From a virus: a stretch of 51,912 nucleotides of DNA. Made by a program: the position numbers and the translations under genes. This document shows, piece by piece, positions 38,479 to 47,763 of the stretch (position 1 is the first letter of the stretch; every line of letters begins with the position of its first letter). The DNA lies in the IMG/VR virus record IMGVR_UViG_3300030104_000504, positions 1 to 51,912 of that record. The stretch is one strand, 5' to 3'. The notes beneath the pieces were generated by a model. That model made no database searches. It saw only the letters and a program-made list of their open reading frames with translations, and was not told the origin of the DNA.

Positions 38479-40752
38479 CTATGCGGTTAAATATTTAAGA
38501 ACTAAATTAACTAATTCAGGACTGTTACCCTTTATTAAATTAGTTTTTATTTTATTTAAAGTATTTTTATCTGCTTTAAAGCCTCTTACAGATTTAAAAG
38601 CATTAGCTATTTGCCTAGCTTGTTGATTAATAATATCAGAATCTATTTTTAAACTTTCTTCTTCTGAAAGTTCTGCTACTTCACTTGGTCTTTCAAAGAA
38701 AGAAGTTTCTCTAGGAGTATCTAAAGTACGAGGATTTTTTCCTCTTTCTACAAATTCTCGCCTTCCTGTTATTCTTATGCTTTCTTTTTCTTCTGGTTCA
38801 GTTTCTAAGTTTACTCTATTTCTAGATCGTCTAGCTATTGCCCCACGACTCAAAGGAGTAACAGTATCTTCTTCTTTATTTTCTTCTACAAAAGAACTTT
38901 TTCTAGGGCCTCTTCTTTTTACAGGTTTACTAAACTTTTCTCTTAAAGATTGTATTTTATCTAAATAAGATGGATCTAAAGTTGTTTTTCCTGACTCTTC
39001 AAAAGCACTTTGTCCTTGATTTATAATACCATCTAAAATAGTATTGATTTGCTTTCTTTTCTCTTTATCGGTTAAAGTTAAACTAGTAAATATATTTTCT
39101 AACTGCTTTTCTACTCTAACAGAATTAAAACCAGGATTAAAAACTCCTTCGCTATCTTGCTCTTTATTATCTTCAGTAACATAGCCATCCTTTAAACCTT
39201 GTTGTTGAAATCTTGTCCTTTCACTTTGATCTATAAAACTATTTTTTATAAATGATCTTAATTTATTTTCAGGATCAGCAATAATACCAGACATAACGCT
39301 CTTAGGTTCTCCAGAAATAGCATTTAAAGTTTCTCTAAACCAGCTTTTCTGAGGCATATCTCTTACTTCTGTTGCTAAAAACTCTCCACCCTCTTCACTA
39401 GGTTTCAGCATCATAGAAACATACTCATCTGCCATTGATCTAATTCCTGCTGAAGTTAATTGTTCATTAGCTATAGTATAATTATCTTCTGTCTTTAGCT
39501 CACTAATAACATCTAAAAGTTCTTGATTAAATCTTTCATATGCATTGGCTATAAAAATTCTAGAAGATTCAGTAATCTCATTACGTTTTTTAGTATCCGT
39601 TACTTCACTAAATGTTTCCAACCTACCATCAGCCTGTGTAAGTTGATCTCGTATATATCTAAACGTCTTCTCATTACGTCCTCTACCAGACCAATTTATA
39701 GCTGCTTTTTTAGTATCTGATATTCCTTTTGCTTCATTCAATACTGATACTCTAACAGTTCTATTATTAATTGGTATATTTTTCTTTTTCATATCCTCTA
39801 TAATTCTTTGCACTTCAGGATCGTTCTGTGCTGCTTGTTGAGTAACGGCTTGTTCTACGGCTTGTTCTCTAAGCCTAGCCTCTTCACCAGTTAATAACTT
39901 AAAAGCATCTTCATTTTCAGCTTCAAACCGTACCATTATATTGTTTAAATTTTCAACAGGAGATACACCAGTTATATCTGAAGCATTTTTAACTAACTCT
40001 TTTAATTTTTTGTTAAAATCTCCATCTTTATCCATTAAAAGTCTATAATAGTCAGTATCCCTTAAAGTATTATCTCCTCCTGTAGCCATAAAATCCATAG
40101 CAGGAAACACTACATCGTCATCATAGTTTCCTCGTGTAGCAAAAGTAAATAATCTTTTAGCAAATCTTCGTGCTTTTCCTTTACCTATGTCTGTTTCTTT
40201 ATACCTTCTCATAAGTTCTTTGTCAGTTAAACCGTCAGCATATTCTAAAGTACTTATAGCATCATCCATTTCTTTTGCTTGTGTGTTAGCATCTTTTATT
40301 TCATCGTCTGAAGGTTTATATATAGGTTCTCCCATAATAGCTTTGTAATTAGGAATGTGTCCGTACTGAGCTTCAATTTTATCTAAATACCCCTGCCTTT
40401 TAAGATTTAAAATACTATCTGGAAGAGAAGTACCTTTACCTTGTTTCATTAAAAGAGTTCGTTGCTCTTTTAAATTTTCTAAAGGTTTTCTTAAATTATT
40501 TAATCTTGATTGAAATGAAGCTCCTTCTTGTCTTTGAAAAAAATCTTTAGCTTTATTCCCAAGCAACATGTCTCCTGCAAAACTAACAACGCCTTGCCCT
40601 GCTTGTTGCGCTATAGGAGCAGCAAAAGCATATAAAAGCTGCTGGCGCATAGCTCTTTTTCTATTTTCATTTTGCTCGTCTTCATTCATTTGAGCAGTCT
40701 GTACAAAAGAACTGCCAAGTAAAGAAGCTATATCACCTAAATCTTCTGCCAT
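38479..40752 (-). CDS. Putative internal virion protein, T7 gp15-like position
   Basis: 757 residues, near the length of T7 gp15 (747). Mostly helical and charged, with an Ala/Gln-rich stretch near residues 35-60 (LLYAFAAPIAQQAGQGVVSF). The C-terminal third is Glu/Lys/Arg rich and probably disordered before a final helix. Position between the other large proteins supports an ejection-protein role; no definite motif. Confidence 0.55.
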   Translation of the reverse strand: MAEDLGDIASLLGSSFVQTAQMNEDEQNENRKRAMRQQLLYAFAAPIAQQAGQGVVSFAGDMLLGNKAKDFFQRQEGASFQSRLNNLRKPLENLKEQRTLLMKQGKGTSLPDSILNLKRQGYLDKIEAQYGHIPNYKAIMGEPIYKPSDDEIKDANTQAKEMDDAISTLEYADGLTDKELMRRYKETDIGKGKARRFAKRLFTFATRGNYDDDVVFPAMDFMATGGDNTLRDTDYYRLLMDKDGDFNKKLKELVKNASDITGVSPVENLNNIMVRFEAENEDAFKLLTGEEARLREQAVEQAVTQQAAQNDPEVQRIIEDMKKKNIPINNRTVRVSVLNEAKGISDTKKAAINWSGRGRNEKTFRYIRDQLTQADGRLETFSEVTDTKKRNEITESSRIFIANAYERFNQELLDVISELKTEDNYTIANEQLTSAGIRSMADEYVSMMLKPSEEGGEFLATEVRDMPQKSWFRETLNAISGEPKSVMSGIIADPENKLRSFIKNSFIDQSERTRFQQQGLKDGYVTEDNKEQDSEGVFNPGFNSVRVEKQLENIFTSLTLTDKEKRKQINTILDGIINQGQSAFEESGKTTLDPSYLDKIQSLREKFSKPVKRRGPRKSSFVEENKEEDTVTPLSRGAIARRSRNRVNLETEPEEKESIRITGRREFVERGKNPRTLDTPRETSFFERPSEVAELSEEESLKIDSDIINQQARQIANAFKSVRGFKADKNTLNKIKTNLIKGNSPELVNLVLKYLTA

Positions 40753-40756
40753 TCTA

Positions 40757-41272
40757 TTACTCCCTTGCTAGTAAAGATGATTGAATTTGATTATCAATCT
40801 CTTCTGGAAACTCTTCACCCTTCTGAGGTTCTTCTATTGTCTGTAAAGCTGATCCAAGTTGATCAGTTCTAGGCTCACCCTCTTCATCCATAATAACTAC
40901 ATCAATCATTTGCCTTTCTGCTAAAGCAATTAGCATGTAAGCAAGAGGCTCTGCTAGTAACAACATTAAGTCAGGATTAAATAGTCCCTCTTGAAAACCT
41001 TGCTGTAAGAATATTTCTACTAAAGACATTACAGGAACACCGTCTTCTAAAAGATCCATAAGATCTTCAAATAGTTCTTCTTCTGTAAACTTATTAAAAA
41101 AGTATTCAAGAGCATCATTCATGTCTGTAAATCTAGGTTGACCTTCCCAAGGCCAAGGCTGTTCAGGATCGTTAGTAAGCGACTGACCTGGAATAGGTCT
41201 TCTTATTTCTAACGCTTTTTGCCTTGCGTACTCTTCAATATCTTCTTCTGGTTCTAAAGCTACTTCTGCCAT
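40757..41272 (-). CDS. Acidic structural-region protein
   Basis: 171 residues, strongly acidic and helical (LEPEEDIEEYARQKALEI, FTEEELFEDLMDLLEDGVPV). A hydrophobic helix (LMLLLAEPLAYMLIALA) lies near residues 103-119. I recall similar proteins next to ejection proteins in marine podoviruses. Possibly a chaperone or minor virion protein. Confidence 0.6.
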   Translation of the reverse strand: MAEVALEPEEDIEEYARQKALEIRRPIPGQSLTNDPEQPWPWEGQPRFTDMNDALEYFFNKFTEEELFEDLMDLLEDGVPVMSLVEIFLQQGFQEGLFNPDLMLLLAEPLAYMLIALAERQMIDVVIMDEEGEPRTDQLGSALQTIEEPQKGEEFPEEIDNQIQSSLLARE

Positions 41273-41275
41273 GTC

Positions 41276-42349
41276 TTATGCTCCTAACATAGTAGGTGAT
41301 GAAAATGCTGATACGGATCTATCAATCCATTTATTATAGTTTTGACTTCCTCCATATCCTAAACCACTTTGATTACCCATTGTACTCATGTTTATGTAAC
41401 TAGCGTATGTTTCTTGTCCTGTAACATCTGCACCGCCTTGATCAACTGCAACTATAGGAGTAAGACCTGTTGATAATAAAGACTGATCTGATTGGAATTG
41501 AGGAGTATAACCTCTTTGTGAAGCGTATGTTTCATACTCAGGGCCTAAACCTACTGCATCTAAAGCAGCAGTAGATGCTACATTGGTTACTCCTTTTGCC
41601 GTACCTGTAGCAAAACCCTCAACTAAATTAGTAGGTTTAAAAGGATCTTTAAGTCTATCAGGTATAAAATCTAACAAACTTCTTTTTTCAGCTACAGCTC
41701 CTACAGGAGAACTAGGTAAATCTAAATTATTATCTAAAAAGCTAAGAGGATCTTTAACATCTACTGGAGATTGATTAGGGTTAATTGTTTTTTCTTGACC
41801 TAAAAAATCTGTTTCAGTAGTAGTTGGTTTTATTCTTGTAGCTCCAAAAGCTCTATCAGTAAAAGCACTTACATCATTTGAAAGTAAATCTCTACCAATA
41901 TCTGCAAACCCTGCAACATTGTTAGAAATATTTGTAGCTGTCTGTCCTATAACACCATCAGCCCCTAAGAATGTAGTTGGTGCGCCTTGAAACACGGCTT
42001 GCTTACCAAACAAACCTGCTGTTTTATTTGTTAAGAATTTAGTAGTGTTACTAAGGAAAGTACTTATACCGTCAGTAATGGTAGTAAAAGGTTTTGCAAC
42101 TAACCTAGTAAAGTTACCTGCTGCACCTAAAACAGTTTGGGCTGCTTGACCTACTCTACCTAGTGTTCCTAATCCTTTTAAAACACTTCCAAAGGTACTC
42201 ATCATAGCATTACCAATTCCAGGCATAATAAACATCATAGCAATCTGGCCTACTATACCAAGTTTACCCATGAACTTACCAAACTTTTTAAAGCCCTTCT
42301 TTATGCCCTTACCAATTTTCTTAAAGAATTTACCTATTTTTTTAAACAT
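41276..42349 (-). CDS. Putative membrane-active virion protein
   Basis: 357 residues. The first 30 residues are cationic and amphipathic (8 Lys in the first 20: FKKIGKFFKKIGKGIKKGF), followed by KLGIVGQIAMMFIMPGIGN, a hydrophobic helix. The rest is Gly/Thr/Ser/Val-rich. This N-terminus looks like a membrane-active peptide. Together with the flanking ejection proteins it may help cross the cell membrane; inference only. Confidence 0.6.
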   Translation of the reverse strand: MFKKIGKFFKKIGKGIKKGFKKFGKFMGKLGIVGQIAMMFIMPGIGNAMMSTFGSVLKGLGTLGRVGQAAQTVLGAAGNFTRLVAKPFTTITDGISTFLSNTTKFLTNKTAGLFGKQAVFQGAPTTFLGADGVIGQTATNISNNVAGFADIGRDLLSNDVSAFTDRAFGATRIKPTTTETDFLGQEKTINPNQSPVDVKDPLSFLDNNLDLPSSPVGAVAEKRSLLDFIPDRLKDPFKPTNLVEGFATGTAKGVTNVASTAALDAVGLGPEYETYASQRGYTPQFQSDQSLLSTGLTPIVAVDQGGADVTGQETYASYINMSTMGNQSGLGYGGSQNYNKWIDRSVSAFSSPTMLGA

Positions 42350-42350
42350 T

Positions 42351-45300
42351 CTAAACCTCGGCTAATATTTTAGAAATCATGTTAAATATTTTAGTTCTTG
42401 CTTGACCTAAACTACTATCTGATTTAGCTTTAAGAAACGTATCATTTCCTAAAGCAGCATTAAGTAAGTTTAATGCCCTGTCTTTTGCGCTTTGAGAAGA
42501 TTGTTGATCAAACGCAGCTTGATCTCTCATTTCCTGCCACAAAGCGTTCTGTGCATTATTTGTTAGGTTAAATGCAAAACCTGCTCCTTGTTGGTTAGCT
42601 GCATTCTGAGCAGCAGTATCTATAGTATTAGCTTTTCTACGCCACTCTATATTAGACTGCTCTACTGCTTGTGCATTAGCAGCATTCCAAGCATCTGCTC
42701 GATACTGTAGCTCTTGATCAAACATATTTACTTTAGCACCCAACTCAGAATTAATAGAATCTACTTTTATTTGATTCTCTACATTTATAGCTTCAGCTTT
42801 ATTAGCTTCTGAAACATTAAACTGCTCCATAAGATTTTTCTGAGAAGAATTAAATCTATCTATTTCACTAGCTAAACCAGCATTAAACTGATCTACTTGC
42901 GTTTCACTTTTAGCATTAAACTGTAGTGCTGCATTTTTTGCTGCTTGATCAGAAAGTAATCTATCTTGTTCCATTCTCTGATCTAACATTATTGCTTGTT
43001 GTTCATTATTTAAGTTGGCTATGTCCATAGATAAAAAGTTCTGAGCATTAGCAATAGATGCTTTAGTTCTATTATCGGCATTTGCCATATCCATTTGAGC
43101 TTGTAAAGTAGCATTCTGTATTACAGTCTGTTGACGATTATCAAGATCTTTCATAGTCATGTTCTGCATAAACTTACTATTAGCAAGTTCTACTTGTTGA
43201 TCAGCATTGAACTTAGTTAAATCTACATTAGCAACCATCGCAGCGTTTTGTATTGCTCGTTGCTGATCTACATTAAGTTGAGCTACGCCCATTCTTTCAG
43301 CTATCTGCGCTTGTAACAAATTAGTTTGCATCCTGGTATTAAGATTAGCAAGTTCAGTTTGTTGTGCTGCATTTAGATTATCTGCACTAGCTTGATTCTG
43401 TGCAGTTAAATTAGCAAGTCTCATTTGTTGATCGTTAGAAAGATTGGCTAGTTCCATCTGCTGTTTAAATCCAGCATTCTTTGATAAGAAATCTGCTGCT
43501 ACATTCATCTCTGCTAAACGTCTTTGATTTTCAGCAGTCATGTTCTCACGCTCAGTTTCATTAGCAAATTGTAACTCAGCTAATTCTAATTGTTGTTCAT
43601 TACCTAAGTTTTGAGCATTAGTAGCCTGTTGCTGCTGTGCATTTAAAACAGCCGCTTGCTGTCTGTTAGCTAGGTTCTGAGTTCTAGTTTGCTGCTGCTG
43701 CTCTGCTGTAGTTAATATAGCTTGTTGAGTAAACTGACTTTGAAGTGTAGCCATTTGCTGTGCGTACTGAGCAGTCTGACTTGCAGCAGTTTGCCTATTA
43801 GACAGATTAGCCATACGTCTTTGCATGTCTTGAGTAGACTGTGCAAGATTAGCTTGTTGCTGATTAGATAAGTTTTGCGCTGCTCTAGATTGTAATGCTT
43901 GTGCATTGCTCTGTGCTATAGGTAAAGCACTCTGTATAATAGCGTTAAACAAAGCATCTCTTCCTACGCTAGAAGCAGATAAACCTCTTTGAGCCATCTG
44001 TTGTTCTATAGCTGCTACTGCTGGTCTAGCCCATGCAGGAGTATTACCATCATCCATACCTGCTAGTAGTGTTTCCATTTGAGATGATACTAAAGCTTCT
44101 GTAGGTAAAGCTGCAATAGCCGCTCGTACTTCTACAGGCTGTTCATCTATTTGGGCTTCTACTGTTGCGGGGTCTTCTACAACGGCTGCTGTTATTTCAG
44201 GAGGTAGTTCTCCAACTTCTGCTATCATAGAAGCCGCACCACCTCTTGCAGCCTCTCCTGTTACTGTACGTCTTTTAGCAGCTTCATATCCTACAGTATC
44301 TATAATCTGTGCTGCTTGTCCATCTTCAGCAGGTGTACCTGTAATAGCCTCTCTTGTTTTAGCTTCTGCTTCTTTAGTAGGTGCAACATTTACACCATCT
44401 CTAAAAGTTACTTCAGGAACGTAAGCACTTTTACCAGGCTCATCACTAATTTGAAAATCTGTTTTACTTGCTTTAGCAGCTTCTTCTTGAGCCGCATCTC
44501 TTTCAGCAGCTTCTGCTTCAGTAAGAGTAGCTTGACCAGCTTCAACTTCTTTTGATACCTCACCCTCTGCTGCTTCTGTCGGATCTACTGCACCTGCTGT
44601 AACAGCGTCATAAGTTTTTGCAGTAACTTGAGTAGCATCATCAGCAGTTTCAGCAGTACCAGATTCAGCAGTAATTACATCAGGATCATCAACTTTAGTA
44701 AAAGTTGTATCTTCTCTGTCTGCAACTGACTTAACATCAGTACTTATTCCTGCTTTAAGTTTTTCTGCATTTGTAGAATCTTCAGTAATAGAACCAACGT
44801 CTAAGGTTTCTACGTCTGCATCTTTTATCATATCGTCAGGAGTAGACCCTGTAGCTATATTTTCAGTTCTTTCTGCTGTAGCTTTCAGCCTTTCTTCTTT
44901 ATCTGTTAACTCTGCCACATCACCTCCTGAATCATCGTCACCATCATCGCCTCCAATATCTTTACCCTTTTTCCAAGCTGCTAAAGCTTCTTTATAAGCT
45001 TCCATTCCTGCTTTACCTGCGGGAAACATTCTTCTTTCAGGTCTAGAAATACCGTCCCAAACATCAACTTCAGGCTCTGCTAAATTAGATCTACTCTGCT
45101 CTCCAGCAGAAAAAGAAGAATTACTTGAACCGCCTGAACTAGGGCCAGTAAAGTTACCAGTTACACTTTGCACATTACCAACATTTTGTCTGACTATATC
45201 ATTACCTTGATTAGAAGTAATTTCATTATTTCCAGGTTCAGTTGCATTTTCAACTACTGGAGTATAATTTGCTTCAACATCTTCTGATGTTGTTCTTTCA

Positions 45301-45617
45301 GCAGCGTCCCTTCTTGCTTTTAGTCTATCTCTTACTGGAGTTTTATCATCAAGAGGATTAAGAGCCTGATACATTTTTTTCCACACACCAGCTTCAGCAG
45401 ACTCTCCCATACTTGATCCTTTAAGATCTCTTTCAACTTGATCAGGAGCAACAGTATCTGGCCCTGCTCCTCCTTTAGTATCTGAATCTCCTTTAATTTT
45501 ACTTATTATTTTTTTTCCAGGATACCAACCTGTGTAAGCTTTAACACGCCCCTTTCTTTTTTGCTGTAAAGATTTTAAAACCTTTTTAGTATTTCTGGAT
45601 GCTCTTTTCTTACTCAT
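42351..45617 (-). CDS. Long 11/22-residue repeat protein, putative ejection or tail component
   Basis: 1088 residues. Basic first 40 residues, then an acidic Thr/Ala/Glu-rich disordered-like half (to about 440). Residues about 590-880 form a helical Gln/Asn/Ala-rich region of N-x-x-QQ units spaced 22 residues apart (once 33), for example NLSNDQQMRLANL, FNADQQVELANSKF, LDNRQQTVIQNATL and LNNEQQAIMLDQRM. An 11-residue base period predicts a right-handed or straight coiled coil or tube. The C-terminal part continues helical. Likely a virion protein; exact role unknown. Confidence 0.65.
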   Translation of the reverse strand: MSKKRASRNTKKVLKSLQQKRKGRVKAYTGWYPGKKIISKIKGDSDTKGGAGPDTVAPDQVERDLKGSSMGESAEAGVWKKMYQALNPLDDKTPVRDRLKARRDAAERTTSEDVEANYTPVVENATEPGNNEITSNQGNDIVRQNVGNVQSVTGNFTGPSSGGSSNSSFSAGEQSRSNLAEPEVDVWDGISRPERRMFPAGKAGMEAYKEALAAWKKGKDIGGDDGDDDSGGDVAELTDKEERLKATAERTENIATGSTPDDMIKDADVETLDVGSITEDSTNAEKLKAGISTDVKSVADREDTTFTKVDDPDVITAESGTAETADDATQVTAKTYDAVTAGAVDPTEAAEGEVSKEVEAGQATLTEAEAAERDAAQEEAAKASKTDFQISDEPGKSAYVPEVTFRDGVNVAPTKEAEAKTREAITGTPAEDGQAAQIIDTVGYEAAKRRTVTGEAARGGAASMIAEVGELPPEITAAVVEDPATVEAQIDEQPVEVRAAIAALPTEALVSSQMETLLAGMDDGNTPAWARPAVAAIEQQMAQRGLSASSVGRDALFNAIIQSALPIAQSNAQALQSRAAQNLSNQQQANLAQSTQDMQRRMANLSNRQTAASQTAQYAQQMATLQSQFTQQAILTTAEQQQQTRTQNLANRQQAAVLNAQQQQATNAQNLGNEQQLELAELQFANETERENMTAENQRRLAEMNVAADFLSKNAGFKQQMELANLSNDQQMRLANLTAQNQASADNLNAAQQTELANLNTRMQTNLLQAQIAERMGVAQLNVDQQRAIQNAAMVANVDLTKFNADQQVELANSKFMQNMTMKDLDNRQQTVIQNATLQAQMDMANADNRTKASIANAQNFLSMDIANLNNEQQAIMLDQRMEQDRLLSDQAAKNAALQFNAKSETQVDQFNAGLASEIDRFNSSQKNLMEQFNVSEANKAEAINVENQIKVDSINSELGAKVNMFDQELQYRADAWNAANAQAVEQSNIEWRRKANTIDTAAQNAANQQGAGFAFNLTNNAQNALWQEMRDQAAFDQQSSQSAKDRALNLLNAALGNDTFLKAKSDSSLGQARTKIFNMISKILAEV

Positions 45618-45626
45618 ATAATTATC

Positions 45627-45863
45627 TTATTGAATCATTGAAGTTAAAATAGCAGCAGAAGTTGTTACTACTACAGTTATTACTAACCATGAAAGTTTTT
45701 CCCATCTTTTTGCGTGATTGTCCGTTGCCTTTCGTAACTCTCTTAGCTCTACTGTACACTCTGCCCAACGCTCACCACATTCTTTTTCATGGTGTGCAAT
45801 ACGATCTAAAGCTTCTAAAGCTATATCCATTTCTGTTTTTACTGCCATTTGTAAACTACTCAC
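45627..45863 (-). CDS. Small helix protein with C-terminal membrane span
   Basis: 78 residues from GTG 45863, with AGGA upstream and overlap with the previous stop. Charged helix (TEMDIALEALDRIAHHEKEC, ELRELRKATDNHAKRWEKL) then a membrane span (WLVITVVVTTSAAILTSMI). This plan resembles hemolysin XhlA-like lysis helpers. Function unproven. Confidence 0.55.
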   Translation of the reverse strand: MSSLQMAVKTEMDIALEALDRIAHHEKECGERWAECTVELRELRKATDNHAKRWEKLSWLVITVVVTTSAAILTSMIQ

Positions 45864-46024
45864 TTGTCCTTTGCTAATCCTACATTAAGTGCAATCATAT
45901 CTATAAACTTATAAGCCTTTGCAACCCATTCATCGTCTTTAGGTGTAGGGGTTACTGCTGCAACTGCTGAAGCTAAAGCTACTGCTGCTGTTACAATGTT
46001 AAATATGTCTAATATTATTTCCAT
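45860..46024 (-). CDS. Small hydrophobic protein
   Basis: 54 residues, ATG 46024 to TGA 45862-45860. Hydrophobic start (IILDIFNIVTAAVALASAVA), then TPTPKDDEWVAKAYKFIDMI. I recall such short proteins in related marine phages. It overlaps the GTG of the next gene. Possibly holin-like or structural. Confidence 0.6.
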   Translation of the reverse strand: MEIILDIFNIVTAAVALASAVAAVTPTPKDDEWVAKAYKFIDMIALNVGLAKDK

Positions 46025-46285
46025 CTATCCCGGCCCTCCTGATTCTAAATGTGCTTTGTGTTTAGCCTTGGCATCATCTGTAAAGTAAATCTCAGCTAGT
46101 TTTTTAACTTCATCTGATTCTCCACTAACGTCATCGTTAGGTGCAACTACATGACGATGAAAGTTTCTGGATAGTTCTGCTCCGTCATCAGTTACTATAG
46201 TAGCTGTACGGACTTGGATAACTTTCCAATCACCTACGTCTACTATTTCTATCTTGTCTTGTTTTGTTGATTTTTCTAAAGCCAT
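46025..46285 (-). CDS. Conserved small protein after tail fibre genes
   Basis: 86 residues, ATG 46285, with AAGGAG upstream. DVGDWKVIQVRTATIVTDDG then ELSRNFHRHVVAPNDD are recognisable from other marine phage small proteins near fibre genes; function unknown. It may be a fibre-associated protein or chaperone. Confidence 0.65.
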   Translation of the reverse strand: MALEKSTKQDKIEIVDVGDWKVIQVRTATIVTDDGAELSRNFHRHVVAPNDDVSGESDEVKKLAEIYFTDDAKAKHKAHLESGGPG

Positions 46286-46306
46286 AGTTTTCTCCTTGTG
46301 TGTCTG

Positions 46307-46326
46307 TGCTTATCGTCCAATAAGCA
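46307..46326. repeat. Perfect 7-bp inverted repeat between fibre genes
   Basis: TGCTTAT (46307-46313) and ATAAGCA (46320-46326) with a 6-base loop. It lies between the stop of the 46338 fibre gene and the next start. No T-run follows on either strand, so it is not a clear terminator; an RNA processing or stability hairpin is possible. Confidence 0.5.
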
Positions 46327-46337
46327 TAAGTTTGAAT

Positions 46338-47480
46338 TTAAACATGGTAGCTAAGTGTGCCTGTAACATAAGTTCCACTAGAACTTGCAGCATGGTCTTG
46401 CCAAGTTAGTTGCGGCCAAGTGCTACCACTAGATGTAGCGTAAAGAGACAAAGTAGTATCATTAGAAGTAGGTATAAGAAAAGGAACACCGTTGTTACCA
46501 TAAGTCACCATGTAAGTAACGCAAGGTGTGTAGTATCCATTTGTAGAAGCGTTAATTGTGTAAGGTAATCCTGAAATCACAATCCCTCCACTGGGGCTAT
46601 TTGTCCAAGATCTACCTACATAAAATGTAATCCAAACACGATTGCCAATCTTGGTATAACGCCCTGAAGGTGCTAATGCGCCGCCTCCTGTTGGATTTGT
46701 AGAACCTCCTGAAATAAGAACGGGAGTCCATGTACCGTCTTCGTAGTCGTCTAAAGTCTCAGTTCCAAGACCTGCTAAACCCGGAGCATTAGAAGTAGCA
46801 CCAAAATCTATTCCGTGTCCTGATGCAAAATATAAATTTCCATCGGTTATCTCAACATTACCACCATCCTTAACTACAAAAGCCCCTGCATTAGTATTAG
46901 TTCCTAGCTTTAAATCACCTGTTGAATTTTCAAACTCCATTACAAAGGCATCTTTTGCTGCTGTTTCCATGCGGAGTTTATTATCACCACTTGCTACTTT
47001 AAGATGTAAAGGTAAACCACCGGGATCACTAACTCCAATACCTACTGCACCATTAGAACCCTGAACAAATAAAGCATGAGCATCATTATCAGACTCAACA
47101 CGGAAATCTATATCACCTGAGTCCTGATTAAATACAGTCTCACTACTTGAAAGTTCTAATCTATTTAATGCACTTCCTCCAGAGTACATATTCAAATTTA
47201 ATTTCATGCTTTCAGAACCGTCAGAAACATCTGTAGCAAATGTATTTATATAACCATAAGCCACCTTTTCATCAGCATCATTTTCAGCATAAATATTAGA
47301 TTGAAAAAGAACATCATTATCTGCTGGAGAAGATGAGTTACGATAAAAATCAAGAATTGGCCCACCATTAGCATCTGCATCAGTGCTGCTTAATGTTAAA
47401 TTTGTAGAGTTATCAGTAGTGCTAATAGTAATACCAGCATCAAAGTCTACTACGTCTGGTGAAATTTTAGTTATTGACAT
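46338..47480 (-). CDS. Tail fibre / receptor-binding-type protein A
   Basis: 380 residues, ATG 47480, with AAGGAG upstream. The N-terminal half has NGGPILDFYRNSSSPADND and DFRVESDNDAHALFVQGSNG, units shared with the other fibre genes. The C-terminal part (GTWTPVLISGGSTNPTGGG, then YTKIGNRVWITFYVG) is the GTWTP/YxxxGxxV pattern seen in phage fibre tips. Probably a short separate fibre or tip protein. Confidence 0.75.
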   Translation of the reverse strand: MSITKISPDVVDFDAGITISTTDNSTNLTLSSTDADANGGPILDFYRNSSSPADNDVLFQSNIYAENDADEKVAYGYINTFATDVSDGSESMKLNLNMYSGGSALNRLELSSSETVFNQDSGDIDFRVESDNDAHALFVQGSNGAVGIGVSDPGGLPLHLKVASGDNKLRMETAAKDAFVMEFENSTGDLKLGTNTNAGAFVVKDGGNVEITDGNLYFASGHGIDFGATSNAPGLAGLGTETLDDYEDGTWTPVLISGGSTNPTGGGALAPSGRYTKIGNRVWITFYVGRSWTNSPSGGIVISGLPYTINASTNGYYTPCVTYMVTYGNNGVPFLIPTSNDTTLSLYATSSGSTWPQLTWQDHAASSSGTYVTGTLSYHV

Positions 47481-47494
47481 TTATGTTTTCTCCT

Positions 47495-47755
47495 TTAATC
47501 AGACAAAGAACTATCTGACGGATCAAAAGTTTTTCCTAGTACTGAAAACTGTGCTTGCCATTCGTTGATTTCTGCTAGTGAGGCATCATAAGCATCCTTA
47601 ACATAGCTCTCGTCACTTTTGCCATCCACAATAGTTATTTTTTTGTCTACTATAAAAATGTGGTTTTTGTCATCAACAACCTCCAAACCAACCATTTTCT
47701 TTGTGTTGTCTTCAGTGTCGTTATAAAACTTATCTATTTTAATTTTTAGTGCCAT
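47495..47755 (-). CDS. Small fibre-associated protein
   Basis: 86 residues, ATG 47755. Beta then helix (KIKIDKFYNDTEDNTKKMVG, AYDASLAEINEWQAQFSVLG). Lies between two paralogous fibre genes, like the 91-residue gene at 48941. A fibre chaperone role is a guess. Confidence 0.55.
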   Translation of the reverse strand: MALKIKIDKFYNDTEDNTKKMVGLEVVDDKNHIFIVDKKITIVDGKSDESYVKDAYDASLAEINEWQAQFSVLGKTFDPSDSSLSD

Positions 47756-47763
47756 GTCTTCTC

